Under the pieces are notes generated by a model. It was not told the DNA's origin. It searched no databases and was given only the letters and a program-made list of their open reading frames with translations. Source: Minisyncoccota bacterium (GTDB lineage Bacteria; Patescibacteriota; Minisyncoccia; Phycocordibacterales; JAQTLZ01). From it: DNA of 9,851 nt. Location of the stretch: NCBI GenBank assembly GCA_028710915.1, contig JAQTTF010000029.1:1-9851 (forward strand). Reading direction: 5' to 3'. Shown one piece after another: positions 1 through 5,224 of this stretch; within the stretch, counting starts at the first letter, position 1; every line of letters begins with the position of its first letter. The position numbers and the translations under genes were made by a program.

Positions 1-21
1 TGAAAAAATCCAATTTTCCTC

Positions 22-27
22 TATAAT
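22..27 (+). promoter_or_regulatory. -10 box (TATAAT) of the first gene
   Basis: A perfect TATAAT lies at 22-27. Its -35 partner would straddle the window edge: the window begins TGAAA, so TTGAAA would be completed by one unseen T, with a 16-nt spacer. Transcription would begin near 33-36. The ATG at 30 is therefore probably upstream of the transcript, and the ATG at 36 would sit at or next to the 5' end. Confidence 0.6.
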
Positions 28-35
28 ATATGGAT

Positions 36-302
36 ATGCCATTTGAAGATCCTGAAGAACAAACGCATACGATAGAGGCAGAAGAAGCCACCACAAAGGC
101 GGATGAATTTTTTCAAAAACAAGGACTCTCGGAACGAGAAAGAGAATTAGCTTTGCTTTCCTTAAAAACTATAGGGAAAGACTTTAGGGTATCAGGTAGT
201 CTTGATAGTCATGTGGGTGCAGAGCATATGGAAGGAATACCGCGTGAGAGATTAAAGGCTGTATCACAGGCTGTACAAGAGTGGATTCATCTTGAGAGAT
301 GA
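36..302 (+). CDS. Small acidic hypothetical protein
   Basis: I do not recognise this protein. It has 88 residues from the ATG at 36, or 90 from the ATG at 30. It is highly charged and mostly helix-forming, with an acidic first third rich in Glu, no membrane segment, no signal peptide and no cysteine. The later start is preferred because the TATAAT box ends at 27, so a transcript would start at about 34-36 and leave the first ATG out; no Shine-Dalgarno sequence precedes either ATG. The gene stands alone, followed by about 230 bases without a gene. A role as a small cytosolic regulatory or binding protein is possible, but nothing in the sequence shows it. Confidence is for a real gene, not for function. 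Confidence 0.6.
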   Translation: MPFEDPEEQTHTIEAEEATTKADEFFQKQGLSERERELALLSLKTIGKDFRVSGSLDSHVGAEHMEGIPRERLKAVSQAVQEWIHLER

Positions 303-485
303 AGCAATTTGCTCATATTTGCTTGCGTGCAGGTCAAAAATTTTTACGCATTAGCTAAAAATCTTTTGACATGATTTTTGTGTGGCAAAAATCAGGATCG
401 AAAACCTTTTGTTGCCGCTGTGTTTGCTCTCTACTGGTCAATTCTTGCTTTAATTATTTATTATATTATCGATAAAATAAAAAAA
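303..485. other. Intergenic region with one hairpin
   Basis: No gene is visible here. The stretch contains an inverted repeat TGATTTTTG / CAAAAATCA at 372-380 and 386-394 with a 5-nt loop. This could be a weak terminator for the upstream gene, but no T tract follows. The last part, about 445-485, is very AT-rich and supplies the T tract, read on the minus strand, of the terminator for the peroxiredoxin-like gene. Confidence 0.4.
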
Positions 486-511
486 GAGTGAAGCGTTGTT
501 GCGCTTCACTC
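486..511 (-). terminator. Intrinsic terminator of the peroxiredoxin-like gene
   Basis: A perfect 10-bp stem, GAGTGAAGCG / CGCTTCACTC, spans 486-495 and 502-511 with a 6-nt loop. Read on the minus strand it is followed at once by seven Ts and a second T-rich run. It begins about 20 bases past the stop codon at 533-535, an ideal Rho-independent terminator for that gene. Confidence 0.92.
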
Positions 512-532
512 ATCCCAAATTATTTTCGCTTC

Positions 533-1090
533 TCATCCCACGCGATCGATTAGCGCCTCGTGGATGCAGGCTGCCATATCCGCGATGGCTCGCTTTGGAT
601 CGCTCACCGGATACGCCACACCGGCGACCTTGCCCTTCACACAGAACAGAAGTAGCCTTTGGTAGTAACGGCAACTCCCGACTCTGAATGTCGGCAGGCC
701 GAGCTCCTCGGCAAGCGTGACACCCGGGTCGCTCAAGAGGGGGAACGGCAAATTCATCTCCTGCGCGAATTCCAACTGTGCGACGCGGGTCTGAACGCTC
801 AAAGCCACGATGTTGATGCCGAGAGTTTTCATCCCGTGATGCTTGTTCCGCAGTTCCCGATTCTGCTCCATGCATGCGTCGATGGCTTCGACTTCCGTCC
901 ATTCGAGCGGTGGCACCTCCCTGAACCCTACCCCGAGCGGGAAGACTCCGACAATGGCCGCCTCGCCGATGTACTCCGCGAGGTATGCTTTTTTCAGCCA
1001 GTTTTTCTCTGTGCTTTCCAACGGAATATTCGGGATTCGTCTCCCGATAAGTTTCGCCGGAAGATCTTTCGCGATGACTAATTCAGGCAT
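533..1090 (-). CDS. Peroxiredoxin-like (redoxin / AhpC-TSA fold) protein
   Basis: This 185-residue protein is predicted to be a cytosolic thioredoxin-fold peroxidase that would reduce peroxides. The fold is recognisable from the strand around 45-51 (IVGVFPLG), the segment 92-120 (INIVALSVQ, then LPFPLLSDPG) and a LPTF turn at 132-135. Family relatives carry GARGCTPQSC around the peroxidatic cysteine; the equivalent here is the segment 68-77, which leaves Cys73 as the candidate peroxidatic residue and puts Asn77 where the second cysteine would be. Other cysteines are 140, 150 and 175. The start is supported by AAGGAG eight bases upstream. Promoter and terminator flank it, so it is monocistronic. 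It is much richer in GC (36 of 60 at 541-600) than the genes after 2447. Whether it is an active peroxidase is uncertain. Confidence 0.8.
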   Translation of the reverse strand: MPELVIAKDLPAKLIGRRIPNIPLESTEKNWLKKAYLAEYIGEAAIVGVFPLGVGFREVPPLEWTEVEAIDACMEQNRELRNKHHGMKTLGINIVALSVQTRVAQLEFAQEMNLPFPLLSDPGVTLAEELGLPTFRVGSCRYYQRLLLFCVKGKVAGVAYPVSDPKRAIADMAACIHEALIDRVG

Positions 1091-1098
1091 TTGTCCCT

Positions 1099-1104
1099 CT
1101 CCTT
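1099..1104 (-). promoter_or_regulatory. Shine-Dalgarno site of the peroxiredoxin-like gene
   Basis: Read on the minus strand, AAGGAG lies eight bases before the ATG at 1090. It fixes this start and contrasts with the AT-rich genes of the window, most of which have no such site. Confidence 0.85.
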
Positions 1105-1130
1105 ATTCCCAAGTTTCGCGTTTTGTGTGT

Positions 1131-1145
1131 CCGAGACATTCTCGG
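1131..1145 (-). promoter_or_regulatory. Leader hairpin upstream of the peroxiredoxin-like gene
   Basis: CCGAGA (1131-1136) and TCTCGG (1140-1145) form a 6-bp stem with a 3-nt loop inside the predicted leader of about 70 nt. It lies well upstream of the Shine-Dalgarno site and has no T tract, so it is more likely a stabilising 5' structure than a terminator. Confidence 0.4.
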
Positions 1146-1154
1146 CGTGGTGCA

Positions 1155-1166
1155 TTTTCTAGAAAA
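1155..1166. promoter_or_regulatory. Palindrome at the transcription start, candidate operator
   Basis: TTTTCTAGAAAA is a perfect 12-bp palindrome. It lies immediately downstream, in the direction of transcription, of the -10 box at 1168-1173, so it covers the predicted start point at about 1161. A repressor bound here would block initiation. It shares the TCTAGA centre with the palindrome at 2255-2268. Confidence 0.4.
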
Positions 1167-1167
1167 C

Positions 1168-1195
1168 AGTATGCCAACTTTTGAACAAATGTCAA
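1168..1195 (-). promoter_or_regulatory. Sigma70-type promoter of the peroxiredoxin-like gene
   Basis: Read on the minus strand, TTGACA (1190-1195, perfect -35) is followed by a 16-nt spacer and CATACT (1168-1173, five of six matches to TATAAT). It drives a leader of about 70 nt ending at the ATG at 1090. Confidence 0.75.
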
Positions 1196-1221
1196 GTCTT
1201 CTCAGGTAGGCAAAAATAAAA

Positions 1222-1246
1222 CCAGGTCTCTTTACAAGAGACCTGG
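1222..1246. terminator. Intrinsic terminator, symmetrical
   Basis: An 11-bp perfect stem, CCAGGTCTCTT / AAGAGACCTGG (1222-1232 and 1236-1246), has a 3-nt loop. On the minus strand it is followed by a TTTTATTTTT tract, so it ends the gene whose stop is at 1310-1312. On the plus strand six Ts follow three bases later, so it could also work in that direction, although no plus-strand gene leads into it. Confidence 0.9.
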
Positions 1247-1309
1247 CACTTTTTTGAAATACTCTACTCGTTTATTTTTTTGCTGACACTTCTTCTGCTG
1301 TCCTGTCGA

Positions 1310-2140
1310 TTAGTCCTGTCCGAGGCTGATCAGCTCTTCGAACGCGCGGGCAAACGATGACCCACCGCCCAAAGCTCCGAGCATGCTCGAGATACCGAGC
1401 CCATCCATCCTGCGCGCCGAATTCGTTTCCGGCAGTTTGCAATTGTAGAGCTGGCGGGTCAGATACGCCAGTTCTTCGCGCAAAACCTTGCCGTCGCGGA
1501 TAGCGTCTTTCAGCGTCACGAACGCGTCCGTCTGAGTTCGGAAGTTCTGCGAACTGCTCCCGTCGGCGAAGGTGAAGCTTCCATGATTGCCGCAGAATGC
1601 GCAGATGTTCAGTTTCGTCCCCTTGGGAAGGGGTGATTCCGAGATCTGTTTTAGGAGCGCCGCCATTTCGCGGTCGCTGGAGAGCGTGATTTGCCGGTAC
1701 AACCTCGCTCCATCCTCAGCCTCGGCCTTGAAGAAGAACGGGCCGATTTTCTGCTCACCACGTCCCGCCGTCGGCAGGAAAATGATTTCGGCCGCGCTTT
1801 CTTGCGTGAAGCTGAGCGGGACGAGCCGAGGTCCCACTACGCTTTGCCACGCCCGGACGGTCGGCATCTTCTGATTGCTCGGGTCCGGCGGAGGCGGCGG
1901 AGGTGCGGAAACCTTCTCGGCGCCCGCGCTGTCCACTGCCGGCGCGACCATTGTCGGAGAGGCATGTACTTCCGGAATTGTCGCGCTAGCACCTGCTCCT
2001 GCCGCTTCGCTTTCGACCGAAGCTGAACTTGCCGCTCCCAGATCTCCAGGCACCGGGACCACTGCGGTCCTCGGTTTCCTACTGGACTTGCTTCCCCCCG
2101 TGCGTTTCCGCGCGGCTCTTGGGGATTGTGTCGTGGGCAT
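1310..2140 (-). CDS. Hypothetical protein with disordered Ala/Pro-rich N-terminal region
   Basis: I do not recognise this 276-residue protein. Residues 1-25 are strongly basic (Lys, Arg, Ser, Thr), 26-79 are rich in Ala, Ser and Val, and a run of six prolines sits at 80-85; all this looks disordered. From about 93 a folded part begins, with alternating hydrophobic residues (VPLSF, AAEIIFLP, KIGPFFF), a CxxC pair with a nearby histidine (Cys180, Cys183, His186), one more cysteine at 234 and a Gly-rich C-terminus. The start is placed at the ATG at 2140 because AAGGGAG precedes it by six bases and the promoter is about 80 bases upstream; an in-frame ATG at 2227 lies within the -10 box. No signal peptide or membrane helix is seen. 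It is GC-rich like the peroxiredoxin-like gene beside it, and has its own promoter and terminator. The basic tail could bind nucleic acid, but this is speculation. Confidence 0.72.
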   Translation of the reverse strand: MPTTQSPRAARKRTGGSKSSRKPRTAVVPVPGDLGAASSASVESEAAGAGASATIPEVHASPTMVAPAVDSAGAEKVSAPPPPPPDPSNQKMPTVRAWQSVVGPRLVPLSFTQESAAEIIFLPTAGRGEQKIGPFFFKAEAEDGARLYRQITLSSDREMAALLKQISESPLPKGTKLNICAFCGNHGSFTFADGSSSQNFRTQTDAFVTLKDAIRDGKVLREELAYLTRQLYNCKLPETNSARRMDGLGISSMLGALGGGSSFARAFEELISLGQD

Positions 2141-2146
2141 GTGCCC

Positions 2147-2153
2147 CTCCCTT
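2147..2153 (-). promoter_or_regulatory. Shine-Dalgarno site fixing the 2140 start
   Basis: Read on the minus strand, AAGGGAG lies six bases before the ATG at 2140. It decides between this start and the in-frame ATG at 2227, which has no such site and overlaps the promoter. Confidence 0.8.
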
Positions 2154-2225
2154 AAAAAGAGAAAGATGATAGATGTGGGCTGCACATCGCAGTGCGGTGT
2201 CAAAAGAACAACACACGCTCGGCGC

Positions 2226-2253
2226 ATTATAACATAGAAAATTAATGAGTCAA
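2226..2253 (-). promoter_or_regulatory. Strong sigma70-type promoter for the 2140-1310 gene
   Basis: Read on the minus strand, TTGACT (2248-2253) is followed by a 16-nt spacer and a perfect TATAAT (2226-2231) with an extended TGT just before it. The predicted start is near 2219, giving a leader of about 80 nt. Confidence 0.85.
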
Positions 2254-2254
2254 G

Positions 2255-2268
2255 CTAATCTAGATTAG
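2255..2268. promoter_or_regulatory. 14-bp palindrome beside the -35 box, candidate operator
   Basis: CTAATCTAGATTAG is a perfect palindrome that begins one base upstream of the -35 box at 2248-2253. The position suits a dimeric regulator of this promoter, as activator or repressor. It shares its TCTAGA centre with the palindrome at 1155-1166. Confidence 0.45.
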
Positions 2269-2377
2269 ATCGTATATTCAAGAAATACGAGGAGTAGTGG
2301 GGCAGGACAGATTTTTCATGTTTTTGAAAAGCTTTGCTTCGAAAAAATGGAAAAGGTCCCCTGAGTAAAATAGTGTA

Positions 2378-2426
2378 ACGAAGTCCTAAATACTTCGTCA
2401 TTTTGAGTAGAGGTCGCATTACTCAA
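2378..2426 (+). promoter_or_regulatory. Two consecutive hairpins upstream of the SHOCT gene
   Basis: The first inverted repeat is ACGAAGT / ACTTCGT (2378-2384 and 2392-2398, 7-nt loop). Five bases later comes TTGAGTA / TACTCAA (2403-2409 and 2420-2426, 10-nt gap). They fill the space just before the gene at 2447. They could be leader structures or operators. I found no clear -10/-35 pair in this stretch. The rest of 2270-2377 shows no feature I can support. Confidence 0.4.
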
Positions 2427-2446
2427 TTCCTTAGAAAAACAAAAAT

Positions 2447-2701
2447 ATGTTTGGATATTGCGGATATAACAGCTATGGTTTCGATCTTATGGGAATGTTT
2501 ATATGGGTTCTGCTTTGGGTGCTCATTATTGGATTGGTGGTAAGGCTTGTCCGTGAACATCACTGGCGTCACTGGCTGGGGATCCATCATCTCACTTTGA
2601 AAAACTCAGAAGCTCTCGACATTCTCAAAGAACGGTATGCAAAAGGTGAGATCGATAAAAAAGAATTCGAAGAGAAGAAGGTAGACATTATGAAACAGTA
2701 A
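2447..2701 (+). CDS. Membrane-anchored SHOCT-domain protein
   Basis: This 84-residue protein has one hydrophobic helix at about 14-33 and then a basic, His/Trp-rich stretch (34-48). It ends in a SHOCT motif at about 54-82: a helix starting ALDILKERYAKGEID, followed by the KKEFEEKK helix. SHOCT is a short C-terminal domain found at the ends of many membrane or PH-like proteins and is thought to mediate oligomerisation or interaction; it has no catalytic residues. The single-helix plus SHOCT layout is a common small-protein type in bacteria. No Shine-Dalgarno sequence precedes the ATG; the upstream sequence is A-rich with two hairpins. The gene lies alone between unrelated neighbours, so its partner is unknown. 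Confidence 0.82.
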   Translation: MFGYCGYNSYGFDLMGMFIWVLLWVLIIGLVVRLVREHHWRHWLGIHHLTLKNSEALDILKERYAKGEIDKKEFEEKKVDIMKQ

Positions 2702-2737
2702 AGGGATTCAACTCCACGACGAGTACCACACATTTCC

Positions 2738-2767
2738 TTGTAGAGATCATGTTTTGATTGGTATACT
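2738..2767 (+). promoter_or_regulatory. Promoter predicting a leaderless mRNA for the 2774 gene
   Basis: TTGTAG (2738-2743), an 18-nt spacer and TATACT (2762-2767) lie upstream, and the -10 box ends exactly 6 nt before the ATG at 2774. Transcription is expected to start at the A of the ATG. No Shine-Dalgarno sequence is present. Confidence 0.65.
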
Positions 2768-2773
2768 AAGGCT

Positions 2774-2980
2774 ATGCAAAAAATAGCTACACGCGTGTTC
2801 ATTTGTTCATCAGTTGCTTTCGGTATTGTGGGAATTTTGTTAATCTGGATCGGAGGACCGGATGGAGATAACTCATTGTTAAACCAAAAACTACATAACC
2901 TTCTATTGACGACCGTTTGTATCATACTACCCTCATTTGCATTAAGTGTTGCAAGCAAATACCTAAGCGACAGATCGTAA
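2774..2980 (+). CDS. Small two-helix membrane protein, unknown function
   Basis: I do not recognise this 68-residue protein. A short basic start (MQKIATR) is followed by a hydrophobic helix at about 8-26. A polar loop containing GGPDGDN and a likely amphipathic stretch (27-43) leads to a second hydrophobic helix at about 44-60, and the end is charged. The layout predicts a small inner-membrane hairpin with both ends inside. The gene has its own promoter (see 2738-2767) and converges on the OmdA-type gene, with 18 bases between the stop codons. There is no family signature, so no function is proposed. Confidence 0.6.
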   Translation: MQKIATRVFICSSVAFGIVGILLIWIGGPDGDNSLLNQKLHNLLLTTVCIILPSFALSVASKYLSDRS

Positions 2981-2998
2981 TTTCTAAACTCCTGATTC

Positions 2999-3250
2999 TC
3001 ATCTATGCGGACACCCGGCCCAACAACAAGGCCGGCGCATTCCGCTTTTCATTTTTGAGATGGCTTTCTTAATGCGGATATCTCGCGTTTCCGCTTTTTT
3101 ACCGGAGATAACCCAGCAGATCCACTCATTGCGCGCAAGCGGAGTAATATCTTGCCACAATGCCATAACCTTTGGCGTCGAAACAATAGCTTTTCGCAAA
3201 TCCGTAGGTAATTTGTGAACTGTACTGCCAAGAATTTCTCTTTTTGTCAT
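2999..3250 (-). CDS. OmdA/YdeI-family small protein
   Basis: This 83-residue protein matches the short form of the bacteriocin-protection family (YdeI / OmpD-associated, OmdA domain). The recognisable pattern is L.DITPLARNEWICWV at about 34-48, then KKAETRDIRIKKAISKMKSG at 51-70 and a closing RRPCCWAGCPHR at 72-83, which is typical of the stand-alone small members. Larger members of about 190 residues carry an extra N-terminal domain. YdeI has been linked to resistance to antimicrobial peptides in enteric bacteria; the role of the short form is not established. The ATG at 3250 has no Shine-Dalgarno site, but TAAAAT ends 6 nt before it. It faces the 2774 gene tail to tail. The three C-terminal cysteines (Cys75, 76, 80) with His82 could bind metal, which is inference. 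Confidence 0.78.
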   Translation of the reverse strand: MTKREILGSTVHKLPTDLRKAIVSTPKVMALWQDITPLARNEWICWVISGKKAETRDIRIKKAISKMKSGMRRPCCWAGCPHR

Positions 3251-3256
3251 GAAATT

Positions 3257-3262
3257 ATTTTA
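3257..3262 (-). promoter_or_regulatory. -10 box of the OmdA-family gene, leaderless spacing
   Basis: Read on the minus strand, TAAAAT ends exactly 6 nt before the ATG at 3250. No convincing -35 box is seen at the usual distance, so the call rests on the -10 box, its spacing and the absence of a Shine-Dalgarno site. Confidence 0.5.
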
Positions 3263-3383
3263 TCAAATTTTATGGATTATAACTTTCCAATATTCTTATA
3301 CCTCTGGTGCATAGTCTGTAAGTAAATCCAAGCCAAAACGGCATAAAAAGAAGCAAGCTTTTATCAATCTAATTTTATATCCT

Positions 3384-3575
3384 ATGACTGAACAAAAATA
3401 TGGATCTGGATATGGAAAAAGGCCCGTTTGGCAATGGGTGCTTATATATTTAGTAATCGGTGGAATTGTGTACGGTATTATCTATTACTTTGCGTACGCA
3501 CCGAAAGGGGGGTATACCACTCCGGCAGGAACTACGAATAACAATTCACAGCAGACGTCTGTTCCGGCTTATTAA
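3384..3575 (+). CDS. Small single-pass membrane protein, unknown function
   Basis: This 63-residue protein has a Gly/Tyr/Lys-rich N-terminal tail (1-13, EQKYGSGYGKRP). A hydrophobic segment follows at about 15-37 (WQWVLIYLVIGGIVYGIIYYF), then a short Gly/Pro/Thr/Asn/Gln-rich tail that looks unstructured. The pattern KRPVWQWVLIYLVIG resembles small proteins I associate with Parcubacteria-type genomes, but I cannot name a family. Orientation by the positive-inside rule puts the N-terminus inside and the C-terminus outside. No Shine-Dalgarno site is present; TATA-like sequence at 3375-3383 is too close to the ATG to assign a promoter with confidence. Its TAA stop abuts the stop of the opposing gene without any spacer. 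Confidence 0.68.
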   Translation: MTEQKYGSGYGKRPVWQWVLIYLVIGGIVYGIIYYFAYAPKGGYTTPAGTTNNNSQQTSVPAY

Positions 3576-4040
3576 TTAGTGTTGAATCACGTTTCCGTTT
3601 GCGTCTACGACTACTGCCGTGTCGTCTCCAAGGAAAGCTTCTTCTCCGCCACCATCATCGCCGAGAGATCTTTCTATAAAATAAAGTTTGTCGCCAGACT
3701 TCAGGGTATAACTTTGATTATGATATTCAGGATTGGTGGATGTGAGGCTTACAGTAACAGTTCCGTCCGCATTATTTTTTGCAGTAACATTAAAACCAGA
3801 AAGCGCTTGCTTGGTATTCACGTCCATAGCATTCAAATTTGCCGGATCAATCTGGTATGCATACTGAGCATAAGGCTGATCGGCAAATTTTACAGCGCTC
3901 GAATTCGTTCCCGAGGTGAGCGGTGCCGAAGAATTGCTTGTTACTGGAGAGGGATTATTTGATGATCCTGAATAAAATATCCAGCCCAAAATAATAAGAA
4001 CTAAAATAATAATTACTGCGAAAATTGTTTTTGTTGACAT
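3576..4040 (-). CDS. Membrane-anchored exported protein, unknown function
   Basis: I do not recognise this 154-residue protein. A hydrophobic N-terminal anchor (about 5-23, IFAVIIILVLIILGWIF) is followed by a Ser/Asn/Pro/Thr-rich linker (24-49). A polar domain with alternating strands follows (VTVSLTS, SYTLKSGDKLYFIE), then an acidic, Gly-rich stretch (GDDGGGEEAFLGDD) and a closing strand. It has no cysteine. The anchor lacks a signal peptidase I motif and a lipobox, so it should stay in the membrane with its domain outside. The start at 4040 has no Shine-Dalgarno site but a promoter with leaderless spacing. The acidic loop could bind calcium, but this is only a possibility. Confidence 0.72.
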   Translation of the reverse strand: MSTKTIFAVIIILVLIILGWIFYSGSSNNPSPVTSNSSAPLTSGTNSSAVKFADQPYAQYAYQIDPANLNAMDVNTKQALSGFNVTAKNNADGTVTVSLTSTNPEYHNQSYTLKSGDKLYFIERSLGDDGGGEEAFLGDDTAVVVDANGNVIQH

Positions 4041-4046
4041 GGATAT

Positions 4047-4075
4047 ATACTATCCTAATAAATAATCAAAGTCAC
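4047..4075 (-). promoter_or_regulatory. Promoter predicting a leaderless mRNA for the 4040 gene
   Basis: Read on the minus strand, GTGACT (4070-4075), a 17-nt spacer and TAGTAT (4047-4052) lie upstream. The -10 box again ends exactly 6 nt before the ATG at 4040. Confidence 0.55.
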
Positions 4076-4130
4076 TCTCGTGGCGGGTATTGGCGGAAGC
4101 TTTCCTTTTTTGTTACGATTTTACTATCTT

Positions 4131-4682
4131 ATGGAGGCGTATCCAAAATTTTATTACGAAAGCAAGAAGAGGACTTTATTCTTATCTTCTTTTCTCCTCA
4201 TTCCGTATTTGGGCGTTTCTCTGTACTATACCTATTTGCATGCTTTAGATTTAATATACGCAGTCTCTTTCTTGAAAGGATTAATTGCAGTTTTCATCCT
4301 CTTTTTTCTTTTCTTATATTTTTACCCAGCAGCAACGCTCCAAATTTTTCAAGATCATTTTGTATACAAAAAAGGCAAATACGATCTTTCTGCAAAGTGG
4401 TCAGAAGTAAAAGCCATTTCTTTCCAACTTTCTGCGGCTAGTACGCCGAGTGTCTTACCCTCCGCACTCCTTATATTTACGGAGAAGGGAACTACAAAAT
4501 TAATAGAGACGAAGACATTAAGGCGAAAAGACGCGCGAAATTCAAAAATAAATTTGATTGAATTTGTACGGGAATTGGGAGCTTTGTCGGGGAAAAAAGT
4601 GCTCTTGCGAGGCATGATCACGGGACAGTTCAGCAAAGCTTCTTTTGAAGATTATGCAAAGGGCTTAGGGCTTATAAGCTGA
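4131..4682 (+). CDS. Two-helix membrane protein with possible PH-like domain
   Basis: This protein has 183 residues from the ATG at 4131. Two hydrophobic helices lie at about 15-34 and 42-66. A soluble domain of about 115 residues follows; its start (LQIFQDHFVYKKGKYDLSAKWSEVKAISFQ, given as two segments 70-84 and 85-99) resembles the beginning of bacterial PH-like domains that follow a membrane hairpin, as in YcxB-type proteins. The similarity is by eye only. A longer reading from a GTG at 4080 would add 17 residues; I prefer 4131 because the added part is uncharacteristic and TACTAT precedes 4131, although its 3-nt gap to the ATG is short. The pilin-like gene follows on the same strand 66 bases later. 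The gene is very AT-rich (18 of 60 G+C at 4141-4200). Confidence 0.65.
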   Translation: MEAYPKFYYESKKRTLFLSSFLLIPYLGVSLYYTYLHALDLIYAVSFLKGLIAVFILFFLFLYFYPAATLQIFQDHFVYKKGKYDLSAKWSEVKAISFQLSAASTPSVLPSALLIFTEKGTTKLIETKTLRRKDARNSKINLIEFVRELGALSGKKVLLRGMITGQFSKASFEDYAKGLGLIS

Positions 4683-4710
4683 TTTATCCCCAAGAAAAAG
4701 ATATGAGTTC

Positions 4711-4739
4711 TGGGCAAATAAACCAAATCATTAGATAAT
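4711..4739 (+). promoter_or_regulatory. Candidate promoter of the pilin-like gene
   Basis: TGGGCA (4711-4716, four of six -35 matches), a 17-nt spacer and GATAAT (4734-4739, five of six) lie nine bases before the ATG at 4749. The predicted transcript has a leader of only about 2-3 nt, and there is no Shine-Dalgarno sequence. Confidence 0.5.
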
Positions 4740-4748
4740 AGAAGTCAT

Positions 4749-5189
4749 ATGAAAAATAGAACAAAAGGCTTCACCCTCATCGAACTTCTTGTGGTAATTG
4801 CCATTATTGGCATTCTATCAGCTATTGTCCTTGCTGCTTTGGGAGTCGCTCGACAAAAGGCATTTGATGTAAAAGTAGAAGCTCAACTTTCCCACATTAG
4901 AGAAGCAGCAGAAATTTATCATTCTGCAAATAATAGTAGTTATGGAGCTGAAACGAATAGTTGTTCGGGAGGGATGTTTACCGATGTTGATTCAGGACTT
5001 TCAAGATTGTCTGTTTCAGCGAATTATCCTAATGGCGAAAATACTATTGTTTGCAATACAAACAGCGATGGAACCGCGTATGCTGTTTCAGACAACCTAA
5101 GCACAGCAGGACTCTATTGGTGTGTGGACAGTACGGGAGTTTCTCGACAAGAAAATGCCGCTTTAGGCACCAATACTGCATGTCAGTAG
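4749..5189 (+). CDS. Type IV pilin-like (prepilin) protein
   Basis: This 146-residue protein starts with a class III signal: a short basic leader MKNRTKG, then the cleavage and methylation site G|FTLIELLVV with the conserved Glu at +5. A hydrophobic helix follows to about residue 32 (GILSAIVLAALGV). It predicts processing by a prepilin peptidase and assembly into a type IV pilus or pseudopilus. The C-terminal domain is small and Ser/Asn/Thr-rich with four cysteines (72, 97, 124, 145), which could form two disulfides. No prepilin peptidase, assembly ATPase or platform protein lies in the window, so it is a stand-alone pilin gene, a common arrangement in small-genome CPR bacteria. Whether it is a major or minor pilin cannot be told. 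Confidence 0.92.
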   Translation: MKNRTKGFTLIELLVVIAIIGILSAIVLAALGVARQKAFDVKVEAQLSHIREAAEIYHSANNSSYGAETNSCSGGMFTDVDSGLSRLSVSANYPNGENTIVCNTNSDGTAYAVSDNLSTAGLYWCVDSTGVSRQENAALGTNTACQ

Positions 5190-5224
5190 TTTCTTTTAAT
5201 TTCTAGAAAAAGAAAAAATATATC

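Noticed and set aside
303..480. TTGACA at 366-371 as a plus-strand promoter
   Set aside because: No acceptable -10 box lies 16-18 bases downstream and there is no plus-strand gene to drive.
510..1184. Several open frames overlapping the peroxiredoxin-like gene on both strands
   Set aside because: They are shadows created by GC-rich coding sequence; none has a start signal or family pattern, while the 533-1090 frame has a promoter, Shine-Dalgarno site, terminator and recognisable fold.
2141..2227. N-terminal extension of the 1310-2140 gene to the ATG at 2227
   Set aside because: This ATG lies within the -10 box and upstream of the predicted transcription start; the Shine-Dalgarno site supports 2140.
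1587..2237. Plus-strand open frames opposite the Ala/Pro-rich gene
   Set aside because: They consist of Arg-, Gly- and Ala-rich sequence antisense to the real gene and have no promoter or Shine-Dalgarno site.
3015..3035. CCGGCC / GGCCGG hairpin near the convergent gene ends, as terminator of the 2774 gene
   Set aside because: The arms encode part of the conserved C-terminus of the OmdA-family protein, and the T-rich run comes about ten bases too late on the plus strand and is absent on the minus strand.
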